DNA of 64,000 bases from Torymus aiolomorphi (GCA_036365515.1 CM070877.1:112236011-112300010); one strand, 5' to 3'; shown: positions 29,471 through 41,842, numbered from the stretch's first letter. Made by a program: numbers and translations. Notes: generated by a model not told the origin, from the letters alone.

Positions 29471-30819
29471 TGTCATGGGGTGGTTATTGGAACTAAGACA
29501 CCTTCCAACTATGGGTCTCACTAGTTCAATTCCATATCTCTCGGTTCAACTCCCGGAGATATAATAGCCAGATTAGGTAACAGACGCTACAACGTCGTGC
29601 AATGTTAACCTAATCTGGTTACTTACCGTGCAACACGCAAGTCGAAGACTCGCGCTTTATTTCTCACCAGTGACTCGAACTCCTCTCCTGGTCACTGGTT
29701 CGTGTGCCGGCTGCTCAGATATAACGAAACGTATTCTCTTACGTAACGACCGCGGAGGCGTCGAGGAGCGGGGAATGACTAAGGTCGCGAAATGATGACT
29801 CGAATGGTTAAAGTTAATAACAAAAGACTATGGTTTATTGAATAAAAGGTAAAATGAGTTGAATGAATAATTAATAATTTAGACAGTAGAACTGTCGCGT
29901 TGAACTAGGTTAATTTCCCTACCTAACGGTGCGCCAGCACGTGATCTCAGACGTCAGCTGTCTCAGAGGCTGACGTCACGCTCGCAGTAATTTACGCCGC
30001 GCACGTGAGGTATAATACGCCTCACGTGTGCGGTACTCAAGTGTGAGAGCAGTCGCGATCGCCGCATGACGCACACACGTATAAGTGTGAGAGAGAGGGT
30101 AGATGGCGGGTTTACACGTGTGCGCACCTGTTGTGCGCACTCACCGGCTTTGAAAAAGCCGGTGGTTTGACCTCGCGTTTAACCTTGATGAAGTGCGAAT
30201 CCGATGCCTACACTCTCTCCTCGCACTTGCTCTCACCGCACGAGAACGCCTACTCGAAGCCGATGTCCAGGTACGACGAGCCTGAACAAGCGGTTACGCG
30301 GAGCTAATTCGCAGCGCGGTAGATGCGTGCACGCTTACCTTTACTATCGAAAGCTACAGCGCAGTGTAACTGGACTCGTGACGTCCGTCCTTCCCTTCTG
30401 ACTGCGTGCTCAGCCGTCTCGTAGCCGGGGTTTCGCGATGAGGAGGATTGTGCGGCAGGTTGATCTTGCCTGTCGCACGATTGATCGAGGTCTCCACGTC
30501 CAGCGGCACAAGTACTCGTCGGTTAAATAGTGAAGCTAGCGTGAAAGCTTCAGCGTACATGGCACTATCACTAGCGAGCTTTTCGGGCAGAGAAACTAAT
30601 ACATTTCTTTTAGAATTCTAGAAATAAAGGCGGAGCGTACTCGGGCGCGTGTTTCTTCTCTTCCAGCGAACTATAAGATGGCCGTCGCGGCTCGCCGAGG
30701 TCTGCCAGTCATCACGTCGATGCAGCTCAGATTCTGCATCGATGCGCCATCTCGCGTTCGCTCTCATGAGGTACTTCAACTACGGCTTATACACGACGTC
30801 GGTACGGCAGGCCGTGACA
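29471..30819 (-). repeat. 3' LTR of element 2
   Basis: 1349 bp, begins TGTCATGG and ends CCGTGACA. Compared with the 5' LTR it lacks about 30 bp near 30038 (the ACGCGCGCGCTCACCGAG segment). The polypurine tract GGGTGGGGGG (minus strand) abuts it at 30820-30829. Confidence 0.93.
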
Positions 30820-31000
30820 CCCCCCACCCAGATGTCACTTATCTCCTGATATGGGACTCTGCAATTCAATCCCACGTCGCTAATAGCTGAAAAGGGCTAA
30901 GGTTCTAGAAGTACTCAAGCGAATGCGACTTTTATAGAAAAATAAAAAGGATTTTATTCAAAGAATAATAACAAAAAAAAAAACAATCGGCGCCGCTTCA

Positions 31001-32101
31001 TCACCCGAAATTTTGCTGATGTTTCTGCCGATAATAAAACGGGTTGAGTGGGTCGTGACTCGCGGCTCCAGGGCAGGTAGGTGGGTTGCGGACGTTGAGG
31101 TGCCCGCAAAAGAAGCACCGTCTTGGTTGTCGCGGTTCTCCGGGCAGACGCCGGCCAGAAGAAAGGGACCTCGGGAGCCCAGTTGAGTCCGTTGGAGTGG
31201 ATACCCGATCTTGTTGGCGACCCCTCGATGGTCGTCTTCTGGAACTACTCCTCTGGCGGCTTTTCGTTCTACTCGGACGGGGCTCCTTTACGGGTGTTAT
31301 TACCCTACCAGGGGCAGGCCTCCTCCTACCCCTGGCTGCCTCCTCTTCTTCTGCCCTGGCCCTTGCGAGTTCGGCCTGAACCCGGGCCATCTCTTTTTCT
31401 TTGGCCACGCGGAGGCGTTGAGCTTTCTCCAAGGCTTCGCGACTTTCGCGAGCCTCGCGAGCCCTACTCTCGCTTCGCTGTCGGCGAAACTCGACTGCCG
31501 CCGCGAGCTCTTCTTTGCGGCCCAGAACCAGGTTAAACCACATTCACCTCGCCCCTTCATAATCGTGGAAGTTATCCCACTCCTTCATGACGGCCTCTTC
31601 CTTTTCTCTAGCCAACTGGGATAGCTCTCGAGATGCTACCAAGTTGGCTTCGAGTTTCATCCAAGCGACCGACATGGGGGAGCGGCCTGACAACTTACAC
31701 GACTCGCTATTCCCCGCAGGCTCCTCTACCTGCGGAGTATCGTTGGCGAGCCTCTTCTCACTGACCCAACTCTTCTGTTTTCCCGACTCCACAGGCTCCA
31801 CTACCTGTGGAGCCGACGACTCCTCTTCGATCTCGCTACTCTGGCTAACTACCAGAGTAGCGACATCTGTCTCGGTTTTTGGCCGGCGCAGAATCGACCG
31901 TGTTGGTAATGGAATTACTGGCTCCCCTGCCGGCAGTTCCTCAATGGTTAAGAAGGATCCCTCCCCGACTCCTCCTAAAATGGCAGGTATTCCGGCAACT
32001 GGTATTATCCGGCCAGGTGTCGGAGGCATCAGCTGCACCTGTGCCAGCAGCTGGCCTACCAGATCGAGGAGCTGCTGCTGGTTCAGTTGTCCAAGACTCA
32101 T
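31001..32101 (-). pseudogene. Accessory third ORF of element 2, split by a small deletion
   Basis: It starts with ATG at 32101, one base after a splice acceptor (CCACAG), giving MSLGQLNQQQLLDLVGQLLAQ, the best-preserved N-terminus of this protein in the window. The frame runs to 31544, where a short deletion relative to element 1 shifts it. The rest (31543-31001) holds the coiled coil and the C-terminal CFFCGHLN...CPGAASH cluster. Same protein as in element 1; function unknown. Confidence 0.75.
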
Positions 32102-32248
32102 CCTGTGGACAGAGGAGAAGATAGAGTTTATCCTCGGGAACCGTAGTTTGGATTCGCGCGTGTTCTCCGGGGGGACGTCGAGATGGGGTCGCAGGTTAGT
32201 ACGCGATTACGTGAACCTTTCGGTCGGCCACGAGGTCGTTTTGGGGGC

Positions 32249-33743
32249 TCACTCGCAACTAAGCCTTCTCGTGACTATCGCAGTCTTTCTAGGCCTACCT
32301 CTCCCGCGAGCTTGCGTTGTCACGCCAACCTCGTCCTGATCTTGCCCAGCGCCCGCTGGCGGCTGGGTTCTCGCAAGTGGCAGGTCGCTCTTCGCCGTTT
32401 CTTCTTCTTCCCCCGGTGGTTGGGCGACGTCATCCCCTCCTTCAGTTATATCGCTATTGGGTGTTTTCTCGTTATCCTCGGGCTCTTTTCCTGCGAAGTA
32501 TGGCTTCAAATGTTCTGCACGGACCAGGTCTTCAACATCTCCTTCCTGATCCACCAGTTTATACGTGTTGGGCCCTTTCTTCTCCAAAATCTCATAAGGG
32601 CCAACGTATTCTGGTGCCAACTTCGCCATCACTCCCTGAGCTGCCGAGGATAACACGCGATTCTTTTTCCACACGCGATCTCCGACCTTGAACTTTGGTT
32701 CTCTCAGCCTATCGTCATATATCTCAGCATGCCTCTCTTGTTCTTCTCTTGAACGGTGACCAGCATCATCTAGCATATTGCTGAGATTTTTCATCCTTTC
32801 TAACCAGGCGTCTTCGTCCTCTTGAACAGCAGTCTCTTCGACTACCTGATCTTGCTCCCTCCTCTTAGTCCCGGGAGGCACTGACTCTCTGCCATAACTT
32901 AACATGGCTGGCGACTTACCAGTGGCGCTATGGGGTGCATTATTTAGCGCGAACACTAGTTCAGGTAGCTTCTCATCCCAAGTATTATGGTTTCCCTCCA
33001 CAAATGCCATAATACTGGTCTTAAGGGTTCTATTAACTCTTTCCACCGGATTCGCTTGAGGGTGGTAAGGCGGAGTATGTGAGTGATGAACCCCTATCTC
33101 GTCTAGATATTGGTCTATTATCCTGTTTTTAAATTCGGTTCCGTTATCGGAAAGGAAGACTTCGGGTGCGCCATATCGTAATACTATTCTTCAACTCTTT
33201 TCGAATAGTCTTACCGTTGGCTTTCCGGATAGGGATACACTCTACCCATCGAGTAAATAAATCCTGGAAGACCAAGATATACTCAAATCCGGCCTTGCTC
33301 CGGATAAAAGGACCCGTTATATCCACCGCAACGACTTTCCAAGGTTTGTGAATAACTCGCCGCCCCATTAATCCAAGGGGTGGCCTTTGTTCTACCTTGC
33401 ACTGCTGACATACCAAACAAGCTCTCACATGTTCTTTTACTGACTTGTAATATCTTGGCCAATAATAATATCGAGCTACTCTTGCGAAAGTTTTCTCTCT
33501 TCCGAGATGTGCAGCAGTAGGGTCGTCGTGGCATTCCAAGAGAACTTTCTTCCTTTCCTCACTAGGAACTACCAGTTTCCATGCATCGTCATCTACTTCT
33601 AAATCTTCTTCAATATCTTGATTCGAACGATACATGTAGAGCTGGCCGCCTAATACTTTCCACCTAGGATAAGTATTAGGTTCTTCCAATACCTTTTTCT
33701 GCCAGCCGAGGTACCACTCGTCATTCATGGTTACTGCCCACAA
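32249..33743 (-). pseudogene. pol: Integrase of element 2, frameshifted
   Basis: 33743-33144 holds the zinc finger (HDDPTAAHLGREKTFAR...CLVCQQCK) and the first catalytic Asp (AVDITGPF). A frameshift follows near 33180, then 33046-32249 covers the catalytic Glu region (MERVNRTLKTS), the C-terminal domain and one AT-hook motif (RGRGRPRK). A TAA near 33763 separates it from RNase H. Dead. Confidence 0.88.
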
Positions 33744-33761
33744 GACGGCGCCTACGACTAG

Positions 33762-35621
33762 TTATTCTTCGTCCTCGTCTTCTTCATACATTCTCAATAA
33801 TGCATCCGGCACGCAGTTGAGACTACCTTTGCGATGCTCAACTTGAAAGTTGTGCATCTGCAGCCTAAGCAACCATCTTGCTAGTCTACCTGGCCGGCTA
33901 CGGAGTGATCGAATCCAACGCAAGCTGCTATGGTCGGTCACTACGAGGAAATTATATCCCTCTACGTATGCCCGAAACTTCTCGATAGCCCATAACACAG
34001 CAAGACACTCTCTTTCTGTTACTGAGTAATTTCGCTCAGCTTTAGAGAGCGAGCGACTCGCAAACTCCAAGACTCGCTCCTGGCCGTCTATCACCTGGAA
34101 CAATAATGCCCCCAAACCAGAGTCACTTGCGTCAGTTTGTATGACAAAGTGCGAAGCGAAATCCGAACGGTGTAGGACCGGAGCTGAGGCTATAAGTGCC
34201 TCGATGTGGTCGAAGGCTTGTTGTTGTTCCTCTTCCCACACGTACCTGAAGTTTTTCTTCGTTAGGCATGTGAGAGGGTCGGCGATCGTGGCGAAATCGG
34301 GAAGAAACTTCCGATACCACGATGCCATACCGAGGGAGCGCCTTAGTTGCTTAAGGTTCTTAGGCTCGGGATACTGCATAACCGGAGCTATCTTATCCGG
34401 GTCCGGTCTGAACCCGTCTCGGTTGACGAGGACACCGAGATACTTCACCTCAGATCTATCGAAAACGCTCTTCTCCCGGTTGATCGTGAGGCCTGCTTCT
34501 TTAATCCTTGCCAATACGCGTTCTAGCATCGTCAGGTGTTCTTCGAATGTCTCTGTTACGATGATGATGTCATCTAAATAGGAGAACGCGTATGGCTCTA
34601 GTTCAGGCCCTATGACTCTGTCAATCATGCGCTGAAAGGTGGCTCCGGCGTTCGACAACCCGTACGGCATTCTTTTAAACTGAAATAAGCCAAGACCGGG
34701 TATTGAGAATGCCGTAATCTCCCGCGATTCTTCTTTTAAAGGGATTTGATGGTACGCGCTGATTAGATCCAAGATGGATACATAGCGGGCAGCTTGCAGT
34801 TTCCACAGGATCTGATCCATATTTGGCAGCGGATATGCATCTCCCTTCGCGGCGGCATTTACCTTTCTCATATCAATCACCATACGATGCTTATTACCAG
34901 CTTTCGGCACCATGAATACAGGACTCGCCCATGGGCTTGACGAAGGTTCGATCAATCCGGCTGCTAGCATCTCTCGTACTTGTCCATACATTTCTTCTTC
35001 CAATTTTCGAGAAATCGGAAATTGTTTCTGCCGGATTGGTCGAGTATTGCCAACGTCTATCTCATGCTCTGCCAGGTTTGTACACCCGAGTGGAGCATCT
35101 GCAGTAGGCAATGCTCTATTCAAAAGAGCTTGTAAACGCTGGTGTTCTTCCAGCGTTATATCGGCTAGATCAGTTGAAGAACCTTTCATCATGTCGATGG
35201 GGGCGATCCTGATCTGTATTGGATCATTTGGATCTAACGAAGAGACAAAGGCTAATTCCAGTCCTACACTCTGACCGGATTTTCCCACTATCAGCCTGTT
35301 CTGTACGGGGTCGTGCGTTGTCTCAAATGCGCGGACGAAATTGGAACCGACATAATAGTCAACTTCCAGTTCTGGTATTATTGAAACCAGTACGTCTCGT
35401 TTGATCCCGCCCAACTCGAATGGGAGTTCCACGTGTCCCATTACGCGAAACAGGTTGTTGCCAGCACCTCTGGCGCCTGCTCCCGTAGCTGGCCGGAACG
35501 TACGTCCGCATTCGGTAGCTAGTTGCAGTCCTAACGATCCCATCACCGTTCTCGAGGCTCCGGTATCGTATAGTACCCGAATGCGGAAACCTCCGATCCC
35601 CACCTGTACCCACCGAAGCAA
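33762..35621 (-). CDS. pol: Protease, reverse transcriptase and RNase H of element 2
   Basis: 619 codons in one frame. It shows protease with LYDTGASRTVMGS, RT with FQFKRMPYGL and YLDD, then RNase H with TDASDSGLGALL, ERECLAVLWAIEKF and VTDHSSLRW. Because protease and RT are continuous here, the split in element 1 is a mutation rather than the lineage's way of translation. The frame ends before integrase at a stop. The upstream gag-pro linker (35823-35625) is in another frame. Confidence 0.9.
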   Translation of the reverse strand: MLRWVQVGIGGFRIRVLYDTGASRTVMGSLGLQLATECGRTFRPATGAGARGAGNNLFRVMGHVELPFELGGIKRDVLVSIIPELEVDYYVGSNFVRAFETTHDPVQNRLIVGKSGQSVGLELAFVSSLDPNDPIQIRIAPIDMMKGSSTDLADITLEEHQRLQALLNRALPTADAPLGCTNLAEHEIDVGNTRPIRQKQFPISRKLEEEMYGQVREMLAAGLIEPSSSPWASPVFMVPKAGNKHRMVIDMRKVNAAAKGDAYPLPNMDQILWKLQAARYVSILDLISAYHQIPLKEESREITAFSIPGLGLFQFKRMPYGLSNAGATFQRMIDRVIGPELEPYAFSYLDDIIIVTETFEEHLTMLERVLARIKEAGLTINREKSVFDRSEVKYLGVLVNRDGFRPDPDKIAPVMQYPEPKNLKQLRRSLGMASWYRKFLPDFATIADPLTCLTKKNFRYVWEEEQQQAFDHIEALIASAPVLHRSDFASHFVIQTDASDSGLGALLFQVIDGQERVLEFASRSLSKAERNYSVTERECLAVLWAIEKFRAYVEGYNFLVVTDHSSLRWIRSLRSRPGRLARWLLRLQMHNFQVEHRKGSLNCVPDALLRMYEEDEDEE

Positions 35622-35907
35622 CTCGTTGGGTTATACCGATTTGATTGGAGCTAAGTTCTAGCTCCTTCGTGGAGACGTTCCTTTGTCCGATTTTCTCTTC
35701 GTCTGGACATTGTTCAGCCTTGACCTGGCTGGCACCTGCCACCAGGTCGGTTGGTATTTCGTCCTTCTTCCTCGACACTTTCTGGGCCTCTAGAGGGGTC
35801 TCGACGGATTTGGACCCATTCAATCTCGCCGGTTCTCCGGCCGGTTTGTCGCTCTTACGCTCGGGTCCTCCGCCGGTATCGCTCTTCTTACCGTCACCGG
35901 TTAATGT

Positions 35908-37635
35908 TCAGTTCTCTTTCTCTTTCCCTCTAGAGATGTTCGCCGGTGACGGTTTGTGTTTTTCGTGGCGATTTTCACCTTTCTTCCTTGGGTTGTGGCC
36001 GGATGTACGAGCGTTTTGTTTGCTGCGTAATTCGTTCAGTCCAGCCTCTAACCTCGATATAGTGGTCAGTATCGACTGATCCGCCAAGGTTTCTTTGCCT
36101 GCGAGGCCATTATACTCTCCAGAGTCCACTCCGGAGATTTTTGGCTTCGCAGGTTTTACACTCCTTGACTTATAGGCTGCTTCAGGCAACATAGTCAATT
36201 CCGCCGGCGGTGGAGGTCGGAAGGTTTTCTCCATATCGAGAGTTAGTTCGGCTTCCCTCGCCATCTCTTATAACTCGTCGATATCTTTGAAGTCGGCTCT
36301 CCTCACCAACCTTTGGAGTCCCGGCCTCAAGTTTCGATGGAGCATGTCAAGTTGCGTTTCTAAGTCCGGTATCGGCTTCATCTTTCCAGGAGGCAGGTTA
36401 TGTAATCTCTCGCAAGTTGACCTTCTCCCTGTGTCCTGGCGGTTGCTTCCATCAATAAACGTTGTTGGTAACCTCTTCCGATTCCGTACCAACGCCGAGC
36501 TGCCGAGCAGAAGTCTGACCATGTGTTCCACTTGTGTTTTTCTACTTGGAACCACATAGCTGCCACGCCTTTTAATAGTTTCGGCAAGGCCTGGAATACC
36601 TCTGCTTCGGACAGGCTAGTCGATCCACGGCACGCTTCTACTTTCTCCAGGAAAGCTTCTATGCTCTGGCCTCTATCGCCAAAGAACGATACGTTTCACT
36701 TCCTCACTGTGAGGCCGACGTCTACAATCGGGAAGGTTCGCCTTCTTAATGACGAATCTTCGACTCCACTGGCGCCGAAGTTCTCGGAGGTTTCGTTCCT
36801 CGAGAATCCTCCCCCCTCCACCCAGGTTCTGCCACGGTTGCCCAACAGTGGCTGGGTCCTGTCACTTAAATGCGCCTGGGGGGTCGATGCTCCGTCCCGA
36901 TGCGGATCGACGGGGTACTGATACGTATACGTGTCTTGTAGGCGCACGTGGTCCTTCCGTTGTTTGGTTCGGTCGTCGTCCATCCTGGTGCTAGATGCTG
37001 CTCCTTGCGTTGCGCAGGTTGCACGCAAGGTTTTGTTTTCCTGCATCATGTTACCGCAGAACTCTAAAAATGCTTCTGGGAGCTTCATGCCGGATGCGGA
37101 TTTCATCGCTGCCATCGGCTCGGAAAACTGTGCCAGCGTCGTGTCGTCTACCACAGAACTCTGGTTTACTAAATTGCCCAGAGTCCTGTTGACTCGGTTT
37201 TTCTGAAGATTTGTCGCCTGTTGTTTCTTTTTCTGTCGGCTGTAGCGACGCGGTTTCTTTTATTACCAACCTTGTTGCTTCGAGGTTGGCTTTCGTCGCG
37301 TCGTCTTCTGCCAGCATGGTTAACGGGTGTGGTTCGTCCATGGATTCGCCTGTTATGTTCTCCCATGCTGGTGGCAGGTCTTCTGTGCTGTGTTCTTGGA
37401 TGAACGTGGTCCGGAGGTTTTCTCTCTTTATGAACAGGGAATATTCGTCCTGTCCTTCTTCCATTTGAAAATCCTCCGGTTCGTATATTCCAAGCAGCCA
37501 CTGCGACATCCTGTTCATCATTATAAATTTGGAGCCGCTGGTTTTCAAGTTCAGTGTCTGTAGATGGTCGTCTACTTCTTTTGCCGTCAAACATTCGCAC
37601 CAATTTCCGATGGCTTCCTCTATATTCTGCGCCAA
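35908..37635 (-). pseudogene. gag: Gag of element 2, fragmented
   Basis: Homologous to element 1 gag but broken into at least four frames (37635-37051, 37154-36696, 36587-36268, 36264-35908). The start codon is TTG where element 1 has ATG. Between 35837 and 35852 a 70-bp segment is missing relative to element 1, with it the zinc knuckle and the slippery heptamer. Confidence 0.88.
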
Positions 37636-38271
37636 TTTGAATTCTTGTTTCGCTTGTAGTCTTCTTTACACGCGCTTGAATGTGTATTTCAGAGTGTGGT
37701 TGTGTGTGCGGTTTCTATTTAAGGGATCGTTCCCTAAGGCGCACCTCTTAATTTACAAATAAATAAATAAATATATATAAATAATTTATAATATATTATA
37801 GTTTTACTTAACCTCCACACTCTGAATTTCACTTCGAGTTGCAGAGGGTTAGATACCAGTCGCTCGGTTTCAAAACGCCCTGACTGGTTTTCTTTTTAAT
37901 TTGCCAGTAATTGGTGCTTCGATCCCGATTTAGCACGAATTACTGGTTTGTCGCTGCTTTTCAGCTGTTTTAAAATTTTTACCCTGTAAAAAAAATTAAA
38001 TGCCAGCCAGGTCACCGCGGGTTCGAATCTACCCCTCAGTTCGATTCTTTGTTTCTGGTTCGAATCCCCTGAGGGTATTATCTATACTAGCCTTCACTAG
38101 GCTAGCAACTGGTATCGATTGAACACTCGTCACAAATTTAGTCGAGTGTTCAATCCCCTGATGCTTCTCTTCACAAATTTTTATTATTATTTAAACAAAC
38201 TATTATTATTGGTTAAACAAATAAGAGTCTCGATCGCAATTTAATTCCGCTTAGGCGCACGGTGTCTAACT

Positions 38272-38433
38272 ATTTCGCACGATGTAGTTGACTTTATCAC
38301 CCATGTTCATTGTATTTCTCAAGGGAATCGATGAAATAATGAGTACACAAGATAATTTAATTGCACAGAATGAATTAAATTATCTTATGTACTCATTATT
38401 TCATCGATTTCCTTAAGAAATATTTCGCACGAT
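38272..38433. repeat. Palindromic insertion in the element 2 leader
   Basis: Absent from element 1. The 12-bp ATTTCGCACGAT stands at both ends (38272-38283, 38422-38433) like a target duplication. Inside, AATCGATGAAATAATGAGTAC and its reverse complement form arms of about 45 bp. A small foldback element; it replaced the leader region where element 1 has its splice donor. Confidence 0.65.
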
Positions 38434-38660
38434 AATTTATTTAAAAAACTCGAACTTTGTAGCCCACAGCAATTTTTCCTTGATTTTTCACTAACATCTT
38501 CGAACTTCTACCCCCAGAGAGTTTGCTCTAGGTTGGTTATGGTTCTTTTGTCACTTCCTTACTAAAAATCTAAAAAAAAATCGGAAAAACGCAAAAAGAA
38601 ATTTTTGGGATTCGAACTTTGCTCCTTCGAAGTCAAAATTTCGCGATATTCCCAAGCACA

Positions 38661-38678
38661 CACACGTTTAGGGCGCCA
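38661..38678 (-). other. Primer binding site of element 2
   Basis: TGGCGCCCTAAACGTGTG on the minus strand, two bases from the 5' LTR, matching that of element 1 with two changes. Confidence 0.75.
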
Positions 38679-38680
38679 GT

Positions 38681-40061
38681 TGTCACGGGGTGGTTATTGG
38701 AACTAAGACACGTTTCAACTATATGTCTCACTAGTTCAATTCCATATCTCTCGGTTCAACTCCCGGAGATATAATAGCCAGATTGGGTAACAGATGCTAC
38801 AACGTCGTGCAATGTTAACCTAATCTGGTTACTTACCGTGCAACACGCAAGTCGAAGACTCGCGCTTTATTTCTCACCAGTGACTCGAACTCCTCTCCTG
38901 GTCACTGGTTCGTATGCCGGCTGCTCAGATATAACGAAACGTATTCTCTTACGTAACGACCGCGGAGGCGTCGGGGAGCGGAGAATGACTAAGGTCGCGA
39001 AATGATGACTCGAGTGGTTAAAGTTAATAACAAAAGACTATGGTTTATTGAATAAAAGGTAAAATGAGTGGAATGAATAATTAATAATTTAGACAGTGGA
39101 AGTGTCGCGTTGAAATAGGTTAATTTCCCTACCTAACGGTGCGCCAACACGTTATCTCAGACGTCAGCTGTCTCGGAGGCTGACGTCACGCTCGCGGTAA
39201 TTTACGCCGCGCACGTCAGGCATAATACGCCTCACGTGTGCGGTACTCTACGCGCGCGCTCACCGAGTAAAGCGACGAAGTGTGAGAGCAGCCGCGATCG
39301 CCGCGCGACGCACACACGTATAAGTGTGAGAGAGAGAGGGTAAATGTCGGGTTTACACGTGTGCGCACCTGTTGTGCGCACTCACCGGCTTTGAAAAAGC
39401 CGGTGGTTTGACCTCGCGTTTAACCTTGATGAAGTGCGAACTCGATGCCTACACTCTCTCCTCGCACTTGCTCTCACCGCACGAGAACGCCTACTGGAAG
39501 CCGATGTCCAGGTACGACGAGCCTGAACAAGCGGTTACGCGGACCTAATTCGCGGCGCGGTAGATGTGTACATGCTTACCTTTACTATCGAAAGCTACAG
39601 CGCAGTCTAACTGGACTCGTAACGACCGTCCTTCCCTTCTGACTGCGTGCTCAGGTGTCTCGTAGCCGGGGTTTCGCGATGAGGAGGATTGTGCGGCAGG
39701 TTGATCTTGCCTGTCGCACGATTGATCGAAGTCTCCACGTCCAGCGGCGCAAGTACTCGTCGGTTAAATAGTGAAGCTAGCATGAAAGCTTCAGCGTACA
39801 CGGCACTATCACTAGCGAGCTTTTTGGGTAGAGAAACTAATACTTTTCTTTTAGAATTCCGGAAATAAAAGCAGAGTGTACTCGGGCGCGTGTTTCTTCT
39901 CTTGCAGCGAACTATAAGATGGCCGTCGCCGGCTCGCCGAGGTCTGCTAGTCATCACGTCGATGCAGCTCAAATTCTGCATCGACGCGCCATCTCGCGTT
40001 CGCGCTCATGAGGTACTTCAACTATGGCTTATACGCGACGTCCGTACGGCAGGCCGTGACA
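38681..40061 (-). repeat. 5' LTR of element 2
   Basis: 1381 bp, TGTCACGG...CCGTGACA, paired with 29471-30819; ATATATATT follows. Confidence 0.93.
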
Positions 40062-40068
40062 ATATATA

Positions 40069-40162
40069 TTAACGACTCAATTCAGCTTACAACTATATAG
40101 TATAGTAAGATATATATATATCTTACTATACTATATAGTTGTAAGCTGAATTGAGTCGTTAA
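40069..40162. repeat. Perfect 47-bp-arm hairpin
   Basis: TTAACGACTCAATTCAGC... reads identically in reverse complement up to ...GCTGAATTGAGTCGTTAA, centred on (TA)n at about 40115, with no spacer. Lies 7 bp from the end of element 2. Confidence 0.9.
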
Positions 40163-40355
40163 CCCTCCGCGTCCCTCCGCGTCCCTCCGCGTCCCTCCGC
40201 AAAGTGCCCTCCACAAAATAACGTAAAATTCACTGTTTTTTTGCGTTATTTGGGGTCTGCATTGTCCCTCCGCATGTCCCTCCGCGTCCCTCCGCGTCCC
40301 TCCGCATCCCTCCGCATCCCTCCGCGTCCCTCCGCGTCCCTCCGCATTGTCCCTC
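40163..40355. repeat. GTCCCTCCGC minisatellite
   Basis: Ten-base units GTCCCTCCGC (variants GT/AT) in two blocks (about 40165-40200 and 40265-40355) around 60 bp of unique AT-rich sequence. Confidence 0.9.
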
Positions 40356-40956
40356 TAATGACAACTCTGTGTGATGCAGAAGACACTTCTGTCGACAACT
40401 TTTGCATCGCTCCGTTATTAGTTCTTCACCTCGATACACAAATAACAGGCTGCTTTCTGAAAACAAACTATGCCACCCTCCTGCCATCAGCGCAAGAAGC
40501 GCGTTCGCGCATTTATTATAATGCGCGCCTTTTCTCCGCAATTAACGAGACCAATTAATTACAGAGCAACTTTTTGAAAGGAAACTTCTTAATTATTCAA
40601 ATCAAGGCTAACGCCAAACTCGCGCGAGCGCAGCGCGGCGTATGCGCATTCATTTGACAGTTTAATTACAAGTCGAACGCTGTCCGTATTTTTTCTTTCC
40701 AAAGAAAAGTGCAGCAACTGCAAACAGAGATGAGAAAACGGCGAGAGACGGATTGAGTGCCTTCGTTAGTTCTTTCTCTCCCCTCTCTCTATCTCTCTCT
40801 CTTCTCTCTCTTTCTCTTATATACATATAGTGTAGGAGAGGCGTTGCCGAGCTCGTCCTCGAACATCTCGCGTCATCATCCTTTTCTACGTTAAAAGTAA
40901 ATAAACAGAAATGGAGTAAAAATAAAAATTTAGAGTATGAATCATATTTTGGTAAT

Positions 40957-41274
40957 ATGAGTTATGTTTGTAAATTTTGTTCGGCAGTATATTGGAAAGA
41001 AGAAAATCATAAATCAATTTGTTGTAGTAAGGGTAAAATAATTTTGTCTCCGCTAAGTATATATAATAAAACACTAAAGAATCTATTATTATATGATAAT
41101 AATTTTCGAACTTTAATCAGATATTATAATAACTTATTTTGCTTTGCTACATTTAGTGCAAACGTAAAATACGAAAAGAAAAAATCTATTTATAATTTAA
41201 AAATTCAAAGACAAGTTTGTCATATAACGCCAAATACTTTATTACCAAAAAAAATGCAGAACCTTCGTGTGGTC

Positions 41275-41283
<9 letters not shown>
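40957..41283 (+). pseudogene. Helitron Rep N-terminal region, fragment (left arm)
   Basis: The frame reads MSYVCKFCSAVYWKEE, CCSKGKIIL, FRTLIRYYNNLFCFATFSANV, IYNLKIQRQVCHI, LLPKKMQNL, VVNYIYIY. Cys pairs, CCxxGK, the IRxYN block, the I-x-RQ-x-x-H block and the LYIYD-like end follow the Helitron_like_N pattern. The fragment stops where the Tyr-Ile-Tyr codons run into (TA)n; no Rep catalytic HUH or helicase part follows. Confidence 0.75.
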
Positions 41284-41315
<32 letters not shown>

Positions 41316-41320
<5 letters not shown>

Positions 41321-41504
41321 ATATGATAATAATTTTCGAACTTTAATCAGATATTATAATAACTTATTTTGCTTTGCTACATTTAGTGCAAACGTAAAAT
41401 ACGAAAAGAAAAAATCTATTTATAATTTAAAAATTCAAAGACAAGTTTGTCATATAACGCCAAATACTTTATTACCAAAAAAAATGCAGAACCTTCGTGT
41501 GGTC

Positions 41505-41545
<41 letters not shown>

Positions 41546-41798
41546 TTGTAGTAAGGGTAAAATAATTTTGTCTCCGCTAAGTATATATAATAAAACACTA
41601 AAGAATCTATTATTATATGATAATAATTTTCGAACTTTAATCAGATATTATAATAACTTATTTTGCTTTGCTACATTTAGTGCAAACGTAAAATACGAAA
41701 AGAAAAAATCTATTTATAATTTAAAAATTCAAAGACAAGTTTGTCATATAACGCCAAATACTTTATTACCAAAAAAAATGCAGAACCTTCGTGTGGTC

Positions 41799-41842
<44 letters not shown>

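Larger units (their letters stand above)
29471..40061 (-). mobile_element. Gypsy-type LTR retrotransposon, element 2 (degenerate)
   Basis: Same lineage and layout as element 1, about 10.6 kb, minus strand. LTRs at 29471-30819 and 38681-40061, both with TG...CA ends and flanked by TA-rich sequence. Gag has lost its ATG, a 70-bp deletion removed the zinc knuckle and the frameshift heptamer, and several frameshifts cut gag, integrase and the accessory ORF. Protease with intact DTGAS and RT-RNase H are still open as one frame. Confidence 0.93.
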
